Shown here: positions 9,408 to 18,805 of the stretch, piece by piece | Layout of the letters: the number at the start of each line of letters is the position of its first letter | Position numbering within the stretch: position 1 is the stretch's first letter | NCBI GenBank assembly: GCA_903845195.1 | Contig: CAIMWO010000033.1 | Span: 66,347-130,346, forward strand | Source of the DNA: an uncultured Phycisphaerales bacterium | GTDB taxonomy: Bacteria; Planctomycetota; Phycisphaerae; WQYP01 | DNA length: 64,000 nt | Direction: 5' to 3' | Made by a program: the position numbers and the translations under genes | Notes under the pieces: generated by a model | What the model saw: only the letters and a program-made list of their open reading frames with translations | Database searches by the model: none | Told to the model about the DNA's origin: nothing

Positions 9408-9722
9408 ATGCTTATCCCGAAAATACTCGCAATCCTCAACACTCTCCTTGCCGCCACGCTACTCATCTGCATCGCGGCTTATGTGCAAATCGGCGGTGCG
9501 CACGACGTGCACATCACGCCTGCCATGCTCGTCGAAGCCTCCAAGGGCCCTCACCCGCTAGACCCCCAATTCAGCATCGAACTCCTTTCACGTGATGCAG
9601 AGCATTGGCGACACCGCGCCCAGGTTCTGCAATGGCTCTGCTACGCAGCGCTCGGGATACTCATCATTAACACCTTCTTTTGGACAAAATTTTCGGCCAG
9701 CAGAAAAAACGCAATCATATAA
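9408..9722 (+). CDS. Small membrane protein, unknown function
   Basis: Two hydrophobic segments in MLIPKILAILNTLLAATLLICIAAYV...VLQWLCYAALGILIINTFFW; GAAGGAG upstream. Confidence 0.6.
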   Translation: MLIPKILAILNTLLAATLLICIAAYVQIGGAHDVHITPAMLVEASKGPHPLDPQFSIELLSRDAEHWRHRAQVLQWLCYAALGILIINTFFWTKFSASRKNAII

Positions 9723-9988
9723 TTTATCCCCCGTATAACTACGCATCATCGCTCACCGCACCGAACGTGATGTGCAGCAATTTTGGCTGCTCCGCGAGTT
9801 TTATTCCGACTACGAAAAATAGTTTTCGCCAATCACAGCAACAGTTTTCACCGCTTTCATCGCACCCGCGGATTCCCTCCGCTGGACTCTCGAATGCCGC
9901 GCGGACTAGAGTCCTGTGAGGCGTGTGTACGTCTCAACCATTATTGTGAATCGAATCCGATTCAATTTCTATTAGAGGGAGAGACGTT

Positions 9989-11065
9989 ATGAAGTTCGAA
10001 AAAATTCCAACCCTACTCTTGGCCGCGGTCATCGCCAGCAGTGTCGGCGTTTTCGCTTACGGCGAAACGCCCCGCCCTGATGCCCCCGCAAATCCCGACA
10101 CCTCAAAACCCGTCCTCTACACCGATAAAGTCCTCACCCCCGTCGGTGACCGTATCGAAGTAACGAAAGTCGATGTCCGGGCCCTGATCGCGTCTGGAAC
10201 AACGCTGCAGATTATTCCCGTGCACAGCAAGGATGTAACCACCGCCACGGCCACGCTCATCGATCAATCACTGCGCACCGACGGCTCCAGCAGCGCCTAC
10301 AAATGTCTATCCACTGAAGACCAGGCGCGTTTCTCCCACGCCAAAGAATTGCGCACCAAGAACATGGACAACGCCACTGCCGACAGTGCCCGCGCCGCCG
10401 ATCGCAAGAACGACGCAAGACTCGAGAGCCAGCTCACCCAGTTGCGCAGCACCTTCAAAGCCAAATACAATCAGGATCTCGCCTTCACCGCCGACGATTT
10501 CCTCCTCAATACCAACTATGCCGAAGCCAAGGTCGATGAACCCGCCAAGCTCGCACAATGGCCCGTCCGCGCCATCTTCCCGGAAGCCGGAAAACCCACC
10601 GGCATGGTCTTCAATGACAAAAATCGCAAAGAACCCAAGGCGCTCCTCGGAAACGACACCAATCTCAAGGAAGACACCGCCGCACAAAATGCCCGCATCA
10701 AATCGGAAACGGATGCCGCCCGCGCCGATGCCGCCAAAGATGACCGCTCCCAGCACAACCTCCTGAAGACCGGTGATTCCATCGGCGTCCTCAAACTCGA
10801 CGGCAATAACGTGTCACCGGCCGTCGTCGTCTCGACCCTCCAGCAAGATGGCGCCACCCGCATCGTCCTGCCCCAGGCTTCCACCTGCGGCCAGATCGAA
10901 ATGAACCTCGCCAATCAAGTTGAAGCTCTCAACCAAAGCAAAATCTGGGACTTGGACGCCGCCGCGGCCAAGCGAATCATCGCGAAGAACGTCCTCATGG
11001 CGTACTACGATGACCGCATGACCTCCGAAGCCCGCTCTGTGGATAACGACACCCCGGCAAAGTAA
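9989..11065 (+). CDS. Secreted hypothetical protein
   Basis: N-terminal signal-peptide-like segment, RBS AGAGGGAGAG, followed by a strong terminator. Confidence 0.75.
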   Translation: MKFEKIPTLLLAAVIASSVGVFAYGETPRPDAPANPDTSKPVLYTDKVLTPVGDRIEVTKVDVRALIASGTTLQIIPVHSKDVTTATATLIDQSLRTDGSSSAYKCLSTEDQARFSHAKELRTKNMDNATADSARAADRKNDARLESQLTQLRSTFKAKYNQDLAFTADDFLLNTNYAEAKVDEPAKLAQWPVRAIFPEAGKPTGMVFNDKNRKEPKALLGNDTNLKEDTAAQNARIKSETDAARADAAKDDRSQHNLLKTGDSIGVLKLDGNNVSPAVVVSTLQQDGATRIVLPQASTCGQIEMNLANQVEALNQSKIWDLDAAAAKRIIAKNVLMAYYDDRMTSEARSVDNDTPAK

Positions 11066-11099
11066 TACACCTTCGCCCATCCCTCGTAACATTCCCCCG

Positions 11100-11140
11100 A
11101 ACCCCCGCGGCCCAATAGCCGCGGGGGTTCTTGCATTTTT
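11100..11140 (+). terminator. Rho-independent terminator
   Basis: Perfect 11-bp stem AACCCCCGCGG / CCGCGGGGGTT, loop CCCAATAG, then CTTGCATTTTT. Confidence 0.9.
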
Positions 11141-11187
11141 GGGACGCGATATTGCCCTTCCATGGTGCCTGACCGATACTCATTTCC

Positions 11188-13386
11188 ATGGCCACGCCAA
11201 ATATGACCATCCAACAAGCCTTCGATCTCGCGGTACAGCACCATCAGGCCGGCCGTTTGCCCCAGGCCGAACATATCTATCGTCAGATTCTCATTCAGCA
11301 ACCCCAGCATGCCGGCTCTCTGCACTTGCTGGGGGTGATTGCGTATCAGGCAGGACAATTGGACTCGGCGCTGAGTTTGATTCGTCAAGCCATCGCCAGC
11401 AACCCGAACTACGCTGACGCTTACAGCAATCTCGGCAATGTGTTGATGAGCCAGGGCCGGCTCGACGAATCCATCGCCGCCTCCCGCCAGGCCATCGCGC
11501 TCGATCCGAACTGCACCGAAGCCTACAGCAATCTCGGTAATGCGTTGACGAGCCGGGGCCGGTTCGACGAATCCATCTCTGCCTGCCGTCAGGCCATAGC
11601 GCTCAATCCCAACCATCCCGGTGCTTGCAACAACCTCGGCAATGCGCTGGCCGGGAAAAGGCTCTTGCTGGAAGCCATCGCCGCCTTTCGTCAGGCGATC
11701 AGTCTCAATCCCAATTATTCCGAAGCGTACAGTAATCTCGGCAGCGCCCTGAAAGACCAGGGAAAATTCGCGGAGGCCGCCGCTGCCTGCCGTCAGGCCA
11801 TCACGCTCAATCCCAACTTTTTCGGTGCTTACATCAACCTGGGCAATGCCTTGGCGGGCGATGGTCACATGGCTGAAGCCATCGCCGCCTTTCGTCAGGC
11901 CATCACACTCAATCCCAATTGTTCCGACGCCTACAACAATCTCGGCGCCGTCCTGAAATTCCAGGGACAACTCGATGAATCCATCGCCGCCTGCCGTCAA
12001 GCCATCGCCCTCAACCCCAATTATCCCGATGCCTTTACCAATCTTGGCAACGCGCTCAAGGCCATGGGACGCTTGGATGAAGCCATCGCCGCCTATCGAC
12101 AGGCCATTGCTCTCAACCCTCACTTTTCCGACGCCCACAGCAATCTGGTTTATACCCTCTATTTCCACCCCGACTACGACACTCAAGCCATCCGCCGTGA
12201 GCACCAACACTGGAATCAGCAGCATGCCGAACCTTTGAAAAAATTGATCCAACCCCCTCTCAACGACCGCTCGCCCGGACGCCGCCTCAAGATCGGCTAT
12301 GTGTCTCCCGATTTTCGTGACCATGTGGTCGGCCGCAACTTACTGCCGCTCCTGGCCCAGCATGATGCCGCTAACGTCGAGGTCTTCTGCTATGCACAAG
12401 TCGCACACCCAGATGCCCTCACCGATTGCTTCCGTACCTCTGCCCATCACTGGCGCAGCCTAGTCGGCCTCTCCGATGACCAGGCGGCACAACTCATCCG
12501 GCAGGACCAGATAGACATTCTCGTGGATCTGGCTCTGCACATGGCTAACAATCGCCTGCTGGTCTTTGCCCGCAAGCCCGCACCGGTTCAAGTGACCTTC
12601 GCAGGCTACCCCGGCACCACAGGATTGAACACGATGGACTACCGCTTGAGCGATTCGTATCTGGACCCGTCGGGCATGGATGAATCAATTTACAGCGAAG
12701 CGACGATCCGCCTGCCCGACAGCTTCTGGTGCTACGATCCACTCGAATGCCACGACGTTCCCGTCAATGCACTTCCCGCCTCGACCAACAGCTTCATCAC
12801 GCTCGGATGCCTGAATAACTTCTGCAAGGTCAACGACGCGGTCCTGCGCCTCTGGGCCAAGGTCCTGCACGCCGTGCCCAATTCCCACCTGCTATTGCTG
12901 ACCCCCGAAGGCAGCACTCGCCAACAAACGCTTGGACAGATGGAAAAAGAGAGTATCGCGCCGCAGCGCATCGAGTTCGTTTCCCATCGCCCGCTCAAGC
13001 AATATCTCGAACTCTACCACCGCATCGATATCGGCCTCGACACTTTCCCCTACAACGGCCACACCACCAGCCTCGATTCCTTCTGGATGGGCGTACCGGT
13101 CATCACACGCGTGGGCGAGACGGTCGTCAGCCGCGCCGGCCTGTGCCAACTGATGAACCTCGGTCTCCCAGAGCTGATAGCCTACACCCCCGAGCAATAC
13201 GTACAAATCGCCGCCGATCTGGCCCGCGACCTTCCCCGCCTCGCTCACCTCCGCTCCACCCTCCGCCCACGCATGCAGCACTCCCCCCTCATGGACGCCC
13301 CACGCTTCGCCCGCAACATCGAAACCGCGTATCGCCAGATGTGGCGAAAATACTGCCTGTCCAATCCCCCCAAGACCGGAGTCTGA
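11188..13386 (+). CDS. TPR protein with O-GlcNAc transferase (SPINDLY-like) C-terminal domain
   Basis: About 8-9 consecutive 34-aa TPRs (NLGNAL...EAIAAFRQAIxLNPN) then KIGYVSPDFRDHVVGRNLLPLL, VQVTFAGYPGTTGLNTMDYRLSD, DTFPYNGHTTSLDSFWMGVPVIT. Confidence 0.93.
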   Translation: MATPNMTIQQAFDLAVQHHQAGRLPQAEHIYRQILIQQPQHAGSLHLLGVIAYQAGQLDSALSLIRQAIASNPNYADAYSNLGNVLMSQGRLDESIAASRQAIALDPNCTEAYSNLGNALTSRGRFDESISACRQAIALNPNHPGACNNLGNALAGKRLLLEAIAAFRQAISLNPNYSEAYSNLGSALKDQGKFAEAAAACRQAITLNPNFFGAYINLGNALAGDGHMAEAIAAFRQAITLNPNCSDAYNNLGAVLKFQGQLDESIAACRQAIALNPNYPDAFTNLGNALKAMGRLDEAIAAYRQAIALNPHFSDAHSNLVYTLYFHPDYDTQAIRREHQHWNQQHAEPLKKLIQPPLNDRSPGRRLKIGYVSPDFRDHVVGRNLLPLLAQHDAANVEVFCYAQVAHPDALTDCFRTSAHHWRSLVGLSDDQAAQLIRQDQIDILVDLALHMANNRLLVFARKPAPVQVTFAGYPGTTGLNTMDYRLSDSYLDPSGMDESIYSEATIRLPDSFWCYDPLECHDVPVNALPASTNSFITLGCLNNFCKVNDAVLRLWAKVLHAVPNSHLLLLTPEGSTRQQTLGQMEKESIAPQRIEFVSHRPLKQYLELYHRIDIGLDTFPYNGHTTSLDSFWMGVPVITRVGETVVSRAGLCQLMNLGLPELIAYTPEQYVQIAADLARDLPRLAHLRSTLRPRMQHSPLMDAPRFARNIETAYRQMWRKYCLSNPPKTGV

Positions 13387-13391
13387 TCGCC

Positions 13392-15059
13392 ATGCCCGAA
13401 CTGACGATCCAGCAAGCCTTCGATCTGGCACTCCAGCACCACAAGGCCGGCCGCCTCCCCGAGGCCGAACATCTTTACCGCCAGATCCTCGCCCAACAGC
13501 CGAACCACGCCGATGCGCTCCACTTGCTCGGGGTCATTGCACACCAGGTGGGACAACACGATGCGGCTGTGGAGTTGATCCATCAGGCACTTGCGATCCA
13601 ACCCAACTTCCCCGGAGCCTACAACAATCTCGGTCTTGCCCTCAGAGACCGAGGACATCTGGACGAAGCCATAGCCGCCTTCCGTTCAGCCATTGACCTC
13701 AAACCCAACTATCCCGGAGCTTACAGCAACCTGGGTAACGCGCTGGTCAAGAAAGGGCTCTCGGCGGAAGCCATGGCCGCCTTCCGTCAGGCCCTCGCAT
13801 TCCAACCCGGTTTCCATCAAGCCCGATGCAATCTTCTAATGGCCATGAACTACGATGCGGCCTCCACTCCGCAAAGTCTTTTCGAGGAAGCACGCCTTTG
13901 GAACCAACTCTATGCCTCTGCATTCGCGCATGCGGACACGCCCCACGCCAACGATCGTAACCCCGAACGTCGCCTGCGCATCGGTTATGTCTCGGCGGAT
14001 TTCCGCAAGCACGCCTCGGCGCACTTTCTCCTTCCGCTATTCACGCACCATGATCGACACCAGGTCGAGATCGTCTGTTACGCCGAAGGGGTGAGGTCGG
14101 ATGATATCACCCGGCGCTTCCAGACCCTGACGCAGCTGTGGCGATCCACTACCGGCCTTACCGATTCCCAAGTGGCCCAGCGCGTCCGGGAAGATCAGAT
14201 CGATATTCTCGTGGACCTGAAACTCCATTCCGACCTGAACCGCCTACTGGTCTTCGCCCGCAAACCCGCTCCCGTTCAGGTCACTTGGCTGGGCTATCCC
14301 GGTACCACCGGTTTGACCGCCATGGACTACCGTCTGACGGACCCCTACCTCGACCCGCCCGGCATCAATGAGGCATGCTACTCCGAGACCTCGATTCGGC
14401 TCCCGGACACCTTCTGGTGTTACGACCCGCTTACCGATCAACCACCCGTCAACAACTTGCCGGCGCTGGCCAACGGCTGGATCACCTTCGGCAGCCTGAA
14501 CAACTTCTGCAAAATTAACGACGGTGTGCTGCGACTGTGGTGCCAGGTCTTGCGACAAGTGGATAACTCACGCCTCCTCCTGCATGCAGACGAGGGTTCG
14601 CATCGCCAGCGAACTGCCGATCGCCTCACCCAGTTGGGTGTCGATTCGGCGAGATTGCGTTTTGTCGGCAGAGTTCCGCTGTCCGAGTACCGCCAGCTCT
14701 ATTCACAGATCGACATCGCTCTGGATCCCTTCCCCTACGGCGGCGGCACCACCACCTGCGATGCACTCTGGATGGGTGTCCCTGTCGTTAGCCTCGCCGG
14801 AACCACCGCCGTCGGTCGTGGCGGCTTGAGTATTCTCAATAACACGGGCCTTGCCGATCTCGTCGCCACCACACCTGAAGACTACGTGCACATCTCCGTA
14901 GCCCTGGCCCACGATCTTTCGCGCCTCGCCGACCTCCGCTCCACCCTCCGCCCACGCATGCAGCACTCCCCCCTCATGGACGCCCCACGCTTCGCCCGAA
15001 ATATCGAAACCGCTTACCGCCAAATGTGGCAAAAATATTGCCTGTCCAATCCCCAATAA
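13392..15059 (+). CDS. TPR protein with O-GlcNAc transferase (SPINDLY-like) C-terminal domain, shorter paralogue
   Basis: About 4 TPRs then RIGYVSADFRKHASAHFLLPLF, VQVTWLGYPGTTGLTAMDYRLTDPYLDP, DPFPYGGGTTTCDALWMGVPVVSL. Confidence 0.93.
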   Translation: MPELTIQQAFDLALQHHKAGRLPEAEHLYRQILAQQPNHADALHLLGVIAHQVGQHDAAVELIHQALAIQPNFPGAYNNLGLALRDRGHLDEAIAAFRSAIDLKPNYPGAYSNLGNALVKKGLSAEAMAAFRQALAFQPGFHQARCNLLMAMNYDAASTPQSLFEEARLWNQLYASAFAHADTPHANDRNPERRLRIGYVSADFRKHASAHFLLPLFTHHDRHQVEIVCYAEGVRSDDITRRFQTLTQLWRSTTGLTDSQVAQRVREDQIDILVDLKLHSDLNRLLVFARKPAPVQVTWLGYPGTTGLTAMDYRLTDPYLDPPGINEACYSETSIRLPDTFWCYDPLTDQPPVNNLPALANGWITFGSLNNFCKINDGVLRLWCQVLRQVDNSRLLLHADEGSHRQRTADRLTQLGVDSARLRFVGRVPLSEYRQLYSQIDIALDPFPYGGGTTTCDALWMGVPVVSLAGTTAVGRGGLSILNNTGLADLVATTPEDYVHISVALAHDLSRLADLRSTLRPRMQHSPLMDAPRFARNIETAYRQMWQKYCLSNPQ

Positions 15060-15072
15060 GGACGATTCCACC

Positions 15073-15594
15073 ATGCATCTCGAAAAAGCTACCGCATGCG
15101 TCCCTCCCGGCCTGCCGGAACTCCTGCGCGAATTGGGCGCAGGAGAATCCGGCTTCGGCGGCACATCCTTCGGCCGCGGCGACGCCACACTCGAAGACTT
15201 CCTGCAGTCCTGCCGCGATGGCGAAGACCCCGCAAAAATCGCCCCCGAATTCGTCCCCCAAACCATCTTCTGGATCATCGACGACCGCGGCCAAGCCGTC
15301 GGCATGATCCGAATGCGCCATCACCTCAACCAACGCCTGCTCCAGTGCGGCGGCCACGTCGGCTACTACGTCCGCCGCGCACAGCGCGGAAAAGGCTATG
15401 CCAAGTCCGCCTTACGCCTCGCCGTCGAAGAATTGAAAAAGTTGGGCGTCACGCGCGTGTTGGTGACCGTCAGCCCCATGAATGTAGCCTCAATGCATGT
15501 CGCTCTCGCCAATGGCGGCATCCTCGACGGCCAGGGCAAAAGTCCCGACTCTGCCGAAATCGTCAATCGCTATTGGATTGAATCATCAATCTAG
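15073..15594 (+). CDS. GNAT-family acetyltransferase
   Basis: GGHVGYYVRRAQRGKGYAKSALRLAVEELKKLGVTRVLVTVSPMNVASMHVALANGG. Confidence 0.9.
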   Translation: MHLEKATACVPPGLPELLRELGAGESGFGGTSFGRGDATLEDFLQSCRDGEDPAKIAPEFVPQTIFWIIDDRGQAVGMIRMRHHLNQRLLQCGGHVGYYVRRAQRGKGYAKSALRLAVEELKKLGVTRVLVTVSPMNVASMHVALANGGILDGQGKSPDSAEIVNRYWIESSI

Positions 15595-15617
15595 TGGTGC
15601 ATTCCACATGAATTTAC

Positions 15618-15657
15618 GGGTGCCATGCCTTACGGGGCAGGGGCCCCGTCAGGCATG
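15618..15657. repeat. Palindromic element, GGTGCCATGC family
   Basis: CATGCCTTACGGGG / CCCCGTCAGGCATG arms (1 mismatch) around a 6-nt CAGGGG loop. Confidence 0.8.
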
Positions 15658-15779
15658 TTCGCGGAGGCACTCTTCAGTTCAATCAGAATGCTTCACTAGT
15701 TATTCACACAATGACCCCTCCTTTCCTGTGCCCCAATCCTTGCTTCACCTCACGACAATTAAGCAAAATCCCACCTCCC

Positions 15780-16334
15780 TCACCCCAGCTCAATCCGTTC
15801 CCTTCCCTCCCCCAGCACCATGCGCGTCCGTCCCTCCTCCTTGCGCACGATCAGCCCCGGCAGAAAACTCCCTGCAATCCCCCAGCTCTCCTCATCCATC
15901 GCCAACTCAATCGACTTCACAAACCGCTTGTCCCGTGGCACAAAACTTCCTCGCTCTACCTCCACCACCTCAATCAGAAATGGCACTCCCGGTCGACACA
16001 ACCAAAGCGTCCCCCTCTTCGCACTCCTGAGACTCACCGGATGCAATAACATCCTGCTCTTCTCCACTTCCTTCCCATATCCCTCCAGATCGTCGGTCAC
16101 CACCGCAACATGATGCAACCCCGGCCCCCGTTTCTTGAACGCCTCCCGATACGGCCCCTCCCCAACCGCCTCCATCACCAGCAGCAACGCCCCCTCCGTC
16201 TCCGGATCCCCTACATAACACTCCTTCGTCCCCGACCCTTCAAACACCTCCACCTTCCCAACCGTGCTCCCCGCCGGCAGCCTCCGCAGAAACCCCTCCA
16301 AACTCTCCACCAGCACCGCCACATGATCAATCAT
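15780..16334 (-). CDS. VOC (glyoxalase/epimerase) superfamily protein
   Basis: MIDHVAVLVESLEGFLRRL, GPGLHHVAVVTDDLEGYGKEVEK; two betaalphabeta-like units. Confidence 0.75.
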   Translation of the reverse strand: MIDHVAVLVESLEGFLRRLPAGSTVGKVEVFEGSGTKECYVGDPETEGALLLVMEAVGEGPYREAFKKRGPGLHHVAVVTDDLEGYGKEVEKSRMLLHPVSLRSAKRGTLWLCRPGVPFLIEVVEVERGSFVPRDKRFVKSIELAMDEESWGIAGSFLPGLIVRKEEGRTRMVLGEGRERIELG

Positions 16335-16602
16335 CGTTCCATCCCATCTCTGCACAACGTTCAATCGCTCCATTACACGCCCCACCTTACTCCCCCACAA
16401 GCCCGCCGATTCAATGCCCGTTTAATCTGGCCTCGCCAAAAATTGCGAAAACCGTTCCAGTGTCCATTGGGATGCCAACACGCGCTCCCCCTCGCTCACC
16501 GACCCGTCGCCTCCTCCTCAGTTTGTGCCTGTGCCTATCGGCGTAATTGCACTATTCTTATTTCTGCCCGGCCGCGGAATGAATTTACATGAGGGATCAA
16601 AG

Positions 16603-16986
16603 ATGACACTTTTCAAGCTGACCGATGGACAGGTGATCGAGCGCGTTCGTAAGGCGCAGCGCATCCGGCGGCCGCTTGGGGCGTTCTTTCTCTGCGCCGG
16701 CCTGATCGGAGCAGCCCTTCTTGGCTACTGGATGCACTATCTATACGCGCAGTTGCATACCATGCTCAACGAACTCGTCGCAACACCCCATCCAACAACA
16801 CAACAGATGGACAAGGCCATGCACGAAACTCAGTTTGCTGTCGGATTCAACTTCGGCTTTCTTGCCGCCATAGTGTGGATCAGCATCGTTCAGTTCCTAG
16901 GCCTCGGCGTAGGCTGGCTATTGTTTCGCAACCGCAAAGATCGTCTCCTGCTGCAATGCTGGGACCGTCAACCGCCAACTCCCTAA
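16603..16986 (+). CDS. Small membrane protein, unknown function
   Basis: MTLFKLTDGQ..., two hydrophobic helices, ATG after ACATGAGGGATCAAAG. Confidence 0.6.
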   Translation: MTLFKLTDGQVIERVRKAQRIRRPLGAFFLCAGLIGAALLGYWMHYLYAQLHTMLNELVATPHPTTQQMDKAMHETQFAVGFNFGFLAAIVWISIVQFLGLGVGWLLFRNRKDRLLLQCWDRQPPTP

Positions 16987-17016
16987 CACTGCATCTCTGG
17001 ACAACGCAAATAAGTG

Positions 17017-17140
17017 AGCCACCAATGAACGCGAATCAACACGAATGAACACAAATACGTGGGAAATGAAGAGGGTGAGGCATTCATCTTCAACCCTTTT
17101 CTGCTTCAGTCTTTGTGTTAATTCGTGTTCATTTGTGGCT
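17017..17140. repeat. Imperfect inverted repeat of a dispersed word family (TTCGTGTTCATTTGTGGC)
   Basis: AGCCACCAATGAACGCGAATCAACAC at 17017 against the reverse complement of GTGTTAATTCGTGTTCATTTGTGGCT ending 17140. Confidence 0.8.
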
Positions 17141-17296
17141 AATTTACGGTAGTTATCGCCATACTGTTAGCCTGTGCATATTTGCTGATTCTTCGTGCCT
17201 TCGTGGTTCAAATCGCCAATTCAATTCCGCATGGCACAGACCAACAAATTCGCTATAATCTCCGAAATTTTGTCGCCGACAGGAGCCACCCCCACA

Positions 17297-18505
17297 ATGC
17301 CCAAACCCATCGCCAAACTCGCTCTCGAAGACGGCACCATCTTCACCGGCACCGCCTTTGGCGCTATTGGGGGGGGCGTCGCCAACGTCGGCGAAGTCGT
17401 CTTCAATACCTCCCTCTCCGGCTACCAGGAAATCCTCACCGATCCCTCCTATCGCGGCCAAATCGTCACCATGACCTACACCCAGATCGGCAACTACGGC
17501 ATCGCCGACCAATCCGACTACGAATCCGCCAAACCCCAGGTCGAAGGCTTCATCATCAAGGAACTCTCCCCCGTCGCCTCCAACTTCCGCTCCGTCGAAA
17601 CCCTCCACGAATACCTCGCCCGCCACAACATTCCCGGCATCGCCGGCATCGATACCCGCGCCCTCGTCCGCAAACTCCGCATCCAGGGCGCCATGAAAGG
17701 CATCCTCTGCACCGACCCCTCCCTCGTCCAGGATGATGGCGAACTCGTCAAACGCGCCAACGCCTGGTCCGGCATGGCCGGCCTGGACCTCGCCAAAATC
17801 GTCACCCCAAAGAGTTCCTATACATGGGACACGAACAAAGGCGCCTGGGCCCAATCCACAGACCACGGACCACGAGCCACGGACCACGCATATCACATCG
17901 TCGCCATCGACTGCGGCCTCAAACGCAACATCCTCCGCAACCTCGTCCAGTCCGGTTGCCGCGTCACCGTCGTCCCCGCCTTCGCCTCAGCCGACGAAAT
18001 CCTCGCCCACAAACCCGATGGTGTCTTCGTCTCCAACGGCCCCGGCGACCCCGAACCCGTCACCTACGTCCAGGACGCCCTCAAAAAACTCATCGGCAAA
18101 AAGCCCATCTTCGGCATCTGCCTCGGCCACCAGCTCCTCGGCCTCGCCATGGGCGCCAAAACCTATAAACTCAAATTCGGCCACCGCGGCGGCAACCAGC
18201 CCGTCCAGAACATCGGCACCGGCAAAGTCGAAATCACCTCCCAAAACCACGGCTTTGCGGTGGATGCGGATTCTCTGCGGCGGCGGGGGGGGCAGCCCAC
18301 CCACATCAACCTCAACGACCACACCCTCGAAGGCTTCCGCCACAACTCCGAACCCGTCTTCGCCGTCCAATACCACCCCGAAGCCTCCCCCGGCCCCCAC
18401 GACGCCACCTACCTCTTCGACTGTTTCATCGACATGATCAAAACCGGCCAATCCCCCACCACCGAAGCCATGAACGCCGCCCAAACCAAACGCAACGCCG
18501 TGTGA
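17297..18505 (+). CDS. carA: Carbamoyl-phosphate synthase small subunit
   Basis: LEDGTIFTGTAFGA, VVFNTSLSGYQEILTDPSYRGQIVTMTYTQIGNYG, GIAGIDTRALVRKLR, FGICLGHQLLGLAMGA, FAVQYHPEASPGPHD. Confidence 0.97.
   Translation: MPKPIAKLALEDGTIFTGTAFGAIGGGVANVGEVVFNTSLSGYQEILTDPSYRGQIVTMTYTQIGNYGIADQSDYESAKPQVEGFIIKELSPVASNFRSVETLHEYLARHNIPGIAGIDTRALVRKLRIQGAMKGILCTDPSLVQDDGELVKRANAWSGMAGLDLAKIVTPKSSYTWDTNKGAWAQSTDHGPRATDHAYHIVAIDCGLKRNILRNLVQSGCRVTVVPAFASADEILAHKPDGVFVSNGPGDPEPVTYVQDALKKLIGKKPIFGICLGHQLLGLAMGAKTYKLKFGHRGGNQPVQNIGTGKVEITSQNHGFAVDADSLRRRGGQPTHINLNDHTLEGFRHNSEPVFAVQYHPEASPGPHDATYLFDCFIDMIKTGQSPTTEAMNAAQTKRNAV
17856..17890 (+). repeat. Family-B repeat (CCACGGA word) inside carA
   Basis: CCACAGACCACGGACCACGAGCCACGGACCACGC. 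Confidence 0.85.
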
Positions 18506-18538
18506 ATCATTCTGTGACATTCAGGTGAGAGGAATCTG

Positions 18539-18802
18539 ATGCGTATCCCGATCGTTCTACTGCTCCTCGTATCTGCCTTGTTCATGGTTGGCTGCGGAAA
18601 TTCGTCGCAACCGTTGATCTCGGGAACTGTCAGCAGCGGCACGATGTGGGATGGGCCGCCCGGGCTCGGCAGCCGCAGCGGAATGTCACTCGTAGGCGCT
18701 CACGTCGATATCTATGAACACGTTATTGTGGCCACCACTTCCGAGGGCCAGGTTCGCGTAGCTCCCGTTGAATGGTGTTCCCAACTGGTCCTCAAGAAGT
18801 AG
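18539..18802 (+). CDS. Small putative lipoprotein
   Basis: MRIPIVLLLLVSALFMVGCGNSS: lipobox VGC. Confidence 0.6.
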   Translation: MRIPIVLLLLVSALFMVGCGNSSQPLISGTVSSGTMWDGPPGLGSRSGMSLVGAHVDIYEHVIVATTSEGQVRVAPVEWCSQLVLKK

Positions 18803-18805
18803 CCC

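Noticed and set aside
11038-11046. Perfect DnaA-box-like TGTGGATAA
   Set aside because: Single occurrence inside a coding region, far from the skew switch; no DnaA-box cluster was seen near 25.9-32 kb, which also weakens the origin proposal.
13143-13391. Upstream extension of the second TPR/OGT ORF
   Set aside because: Overlaps the first OGT gene in another frame; ATG at 13392 (MPELTIQQAFDLALQHHKAG) matches the paralogue's start.
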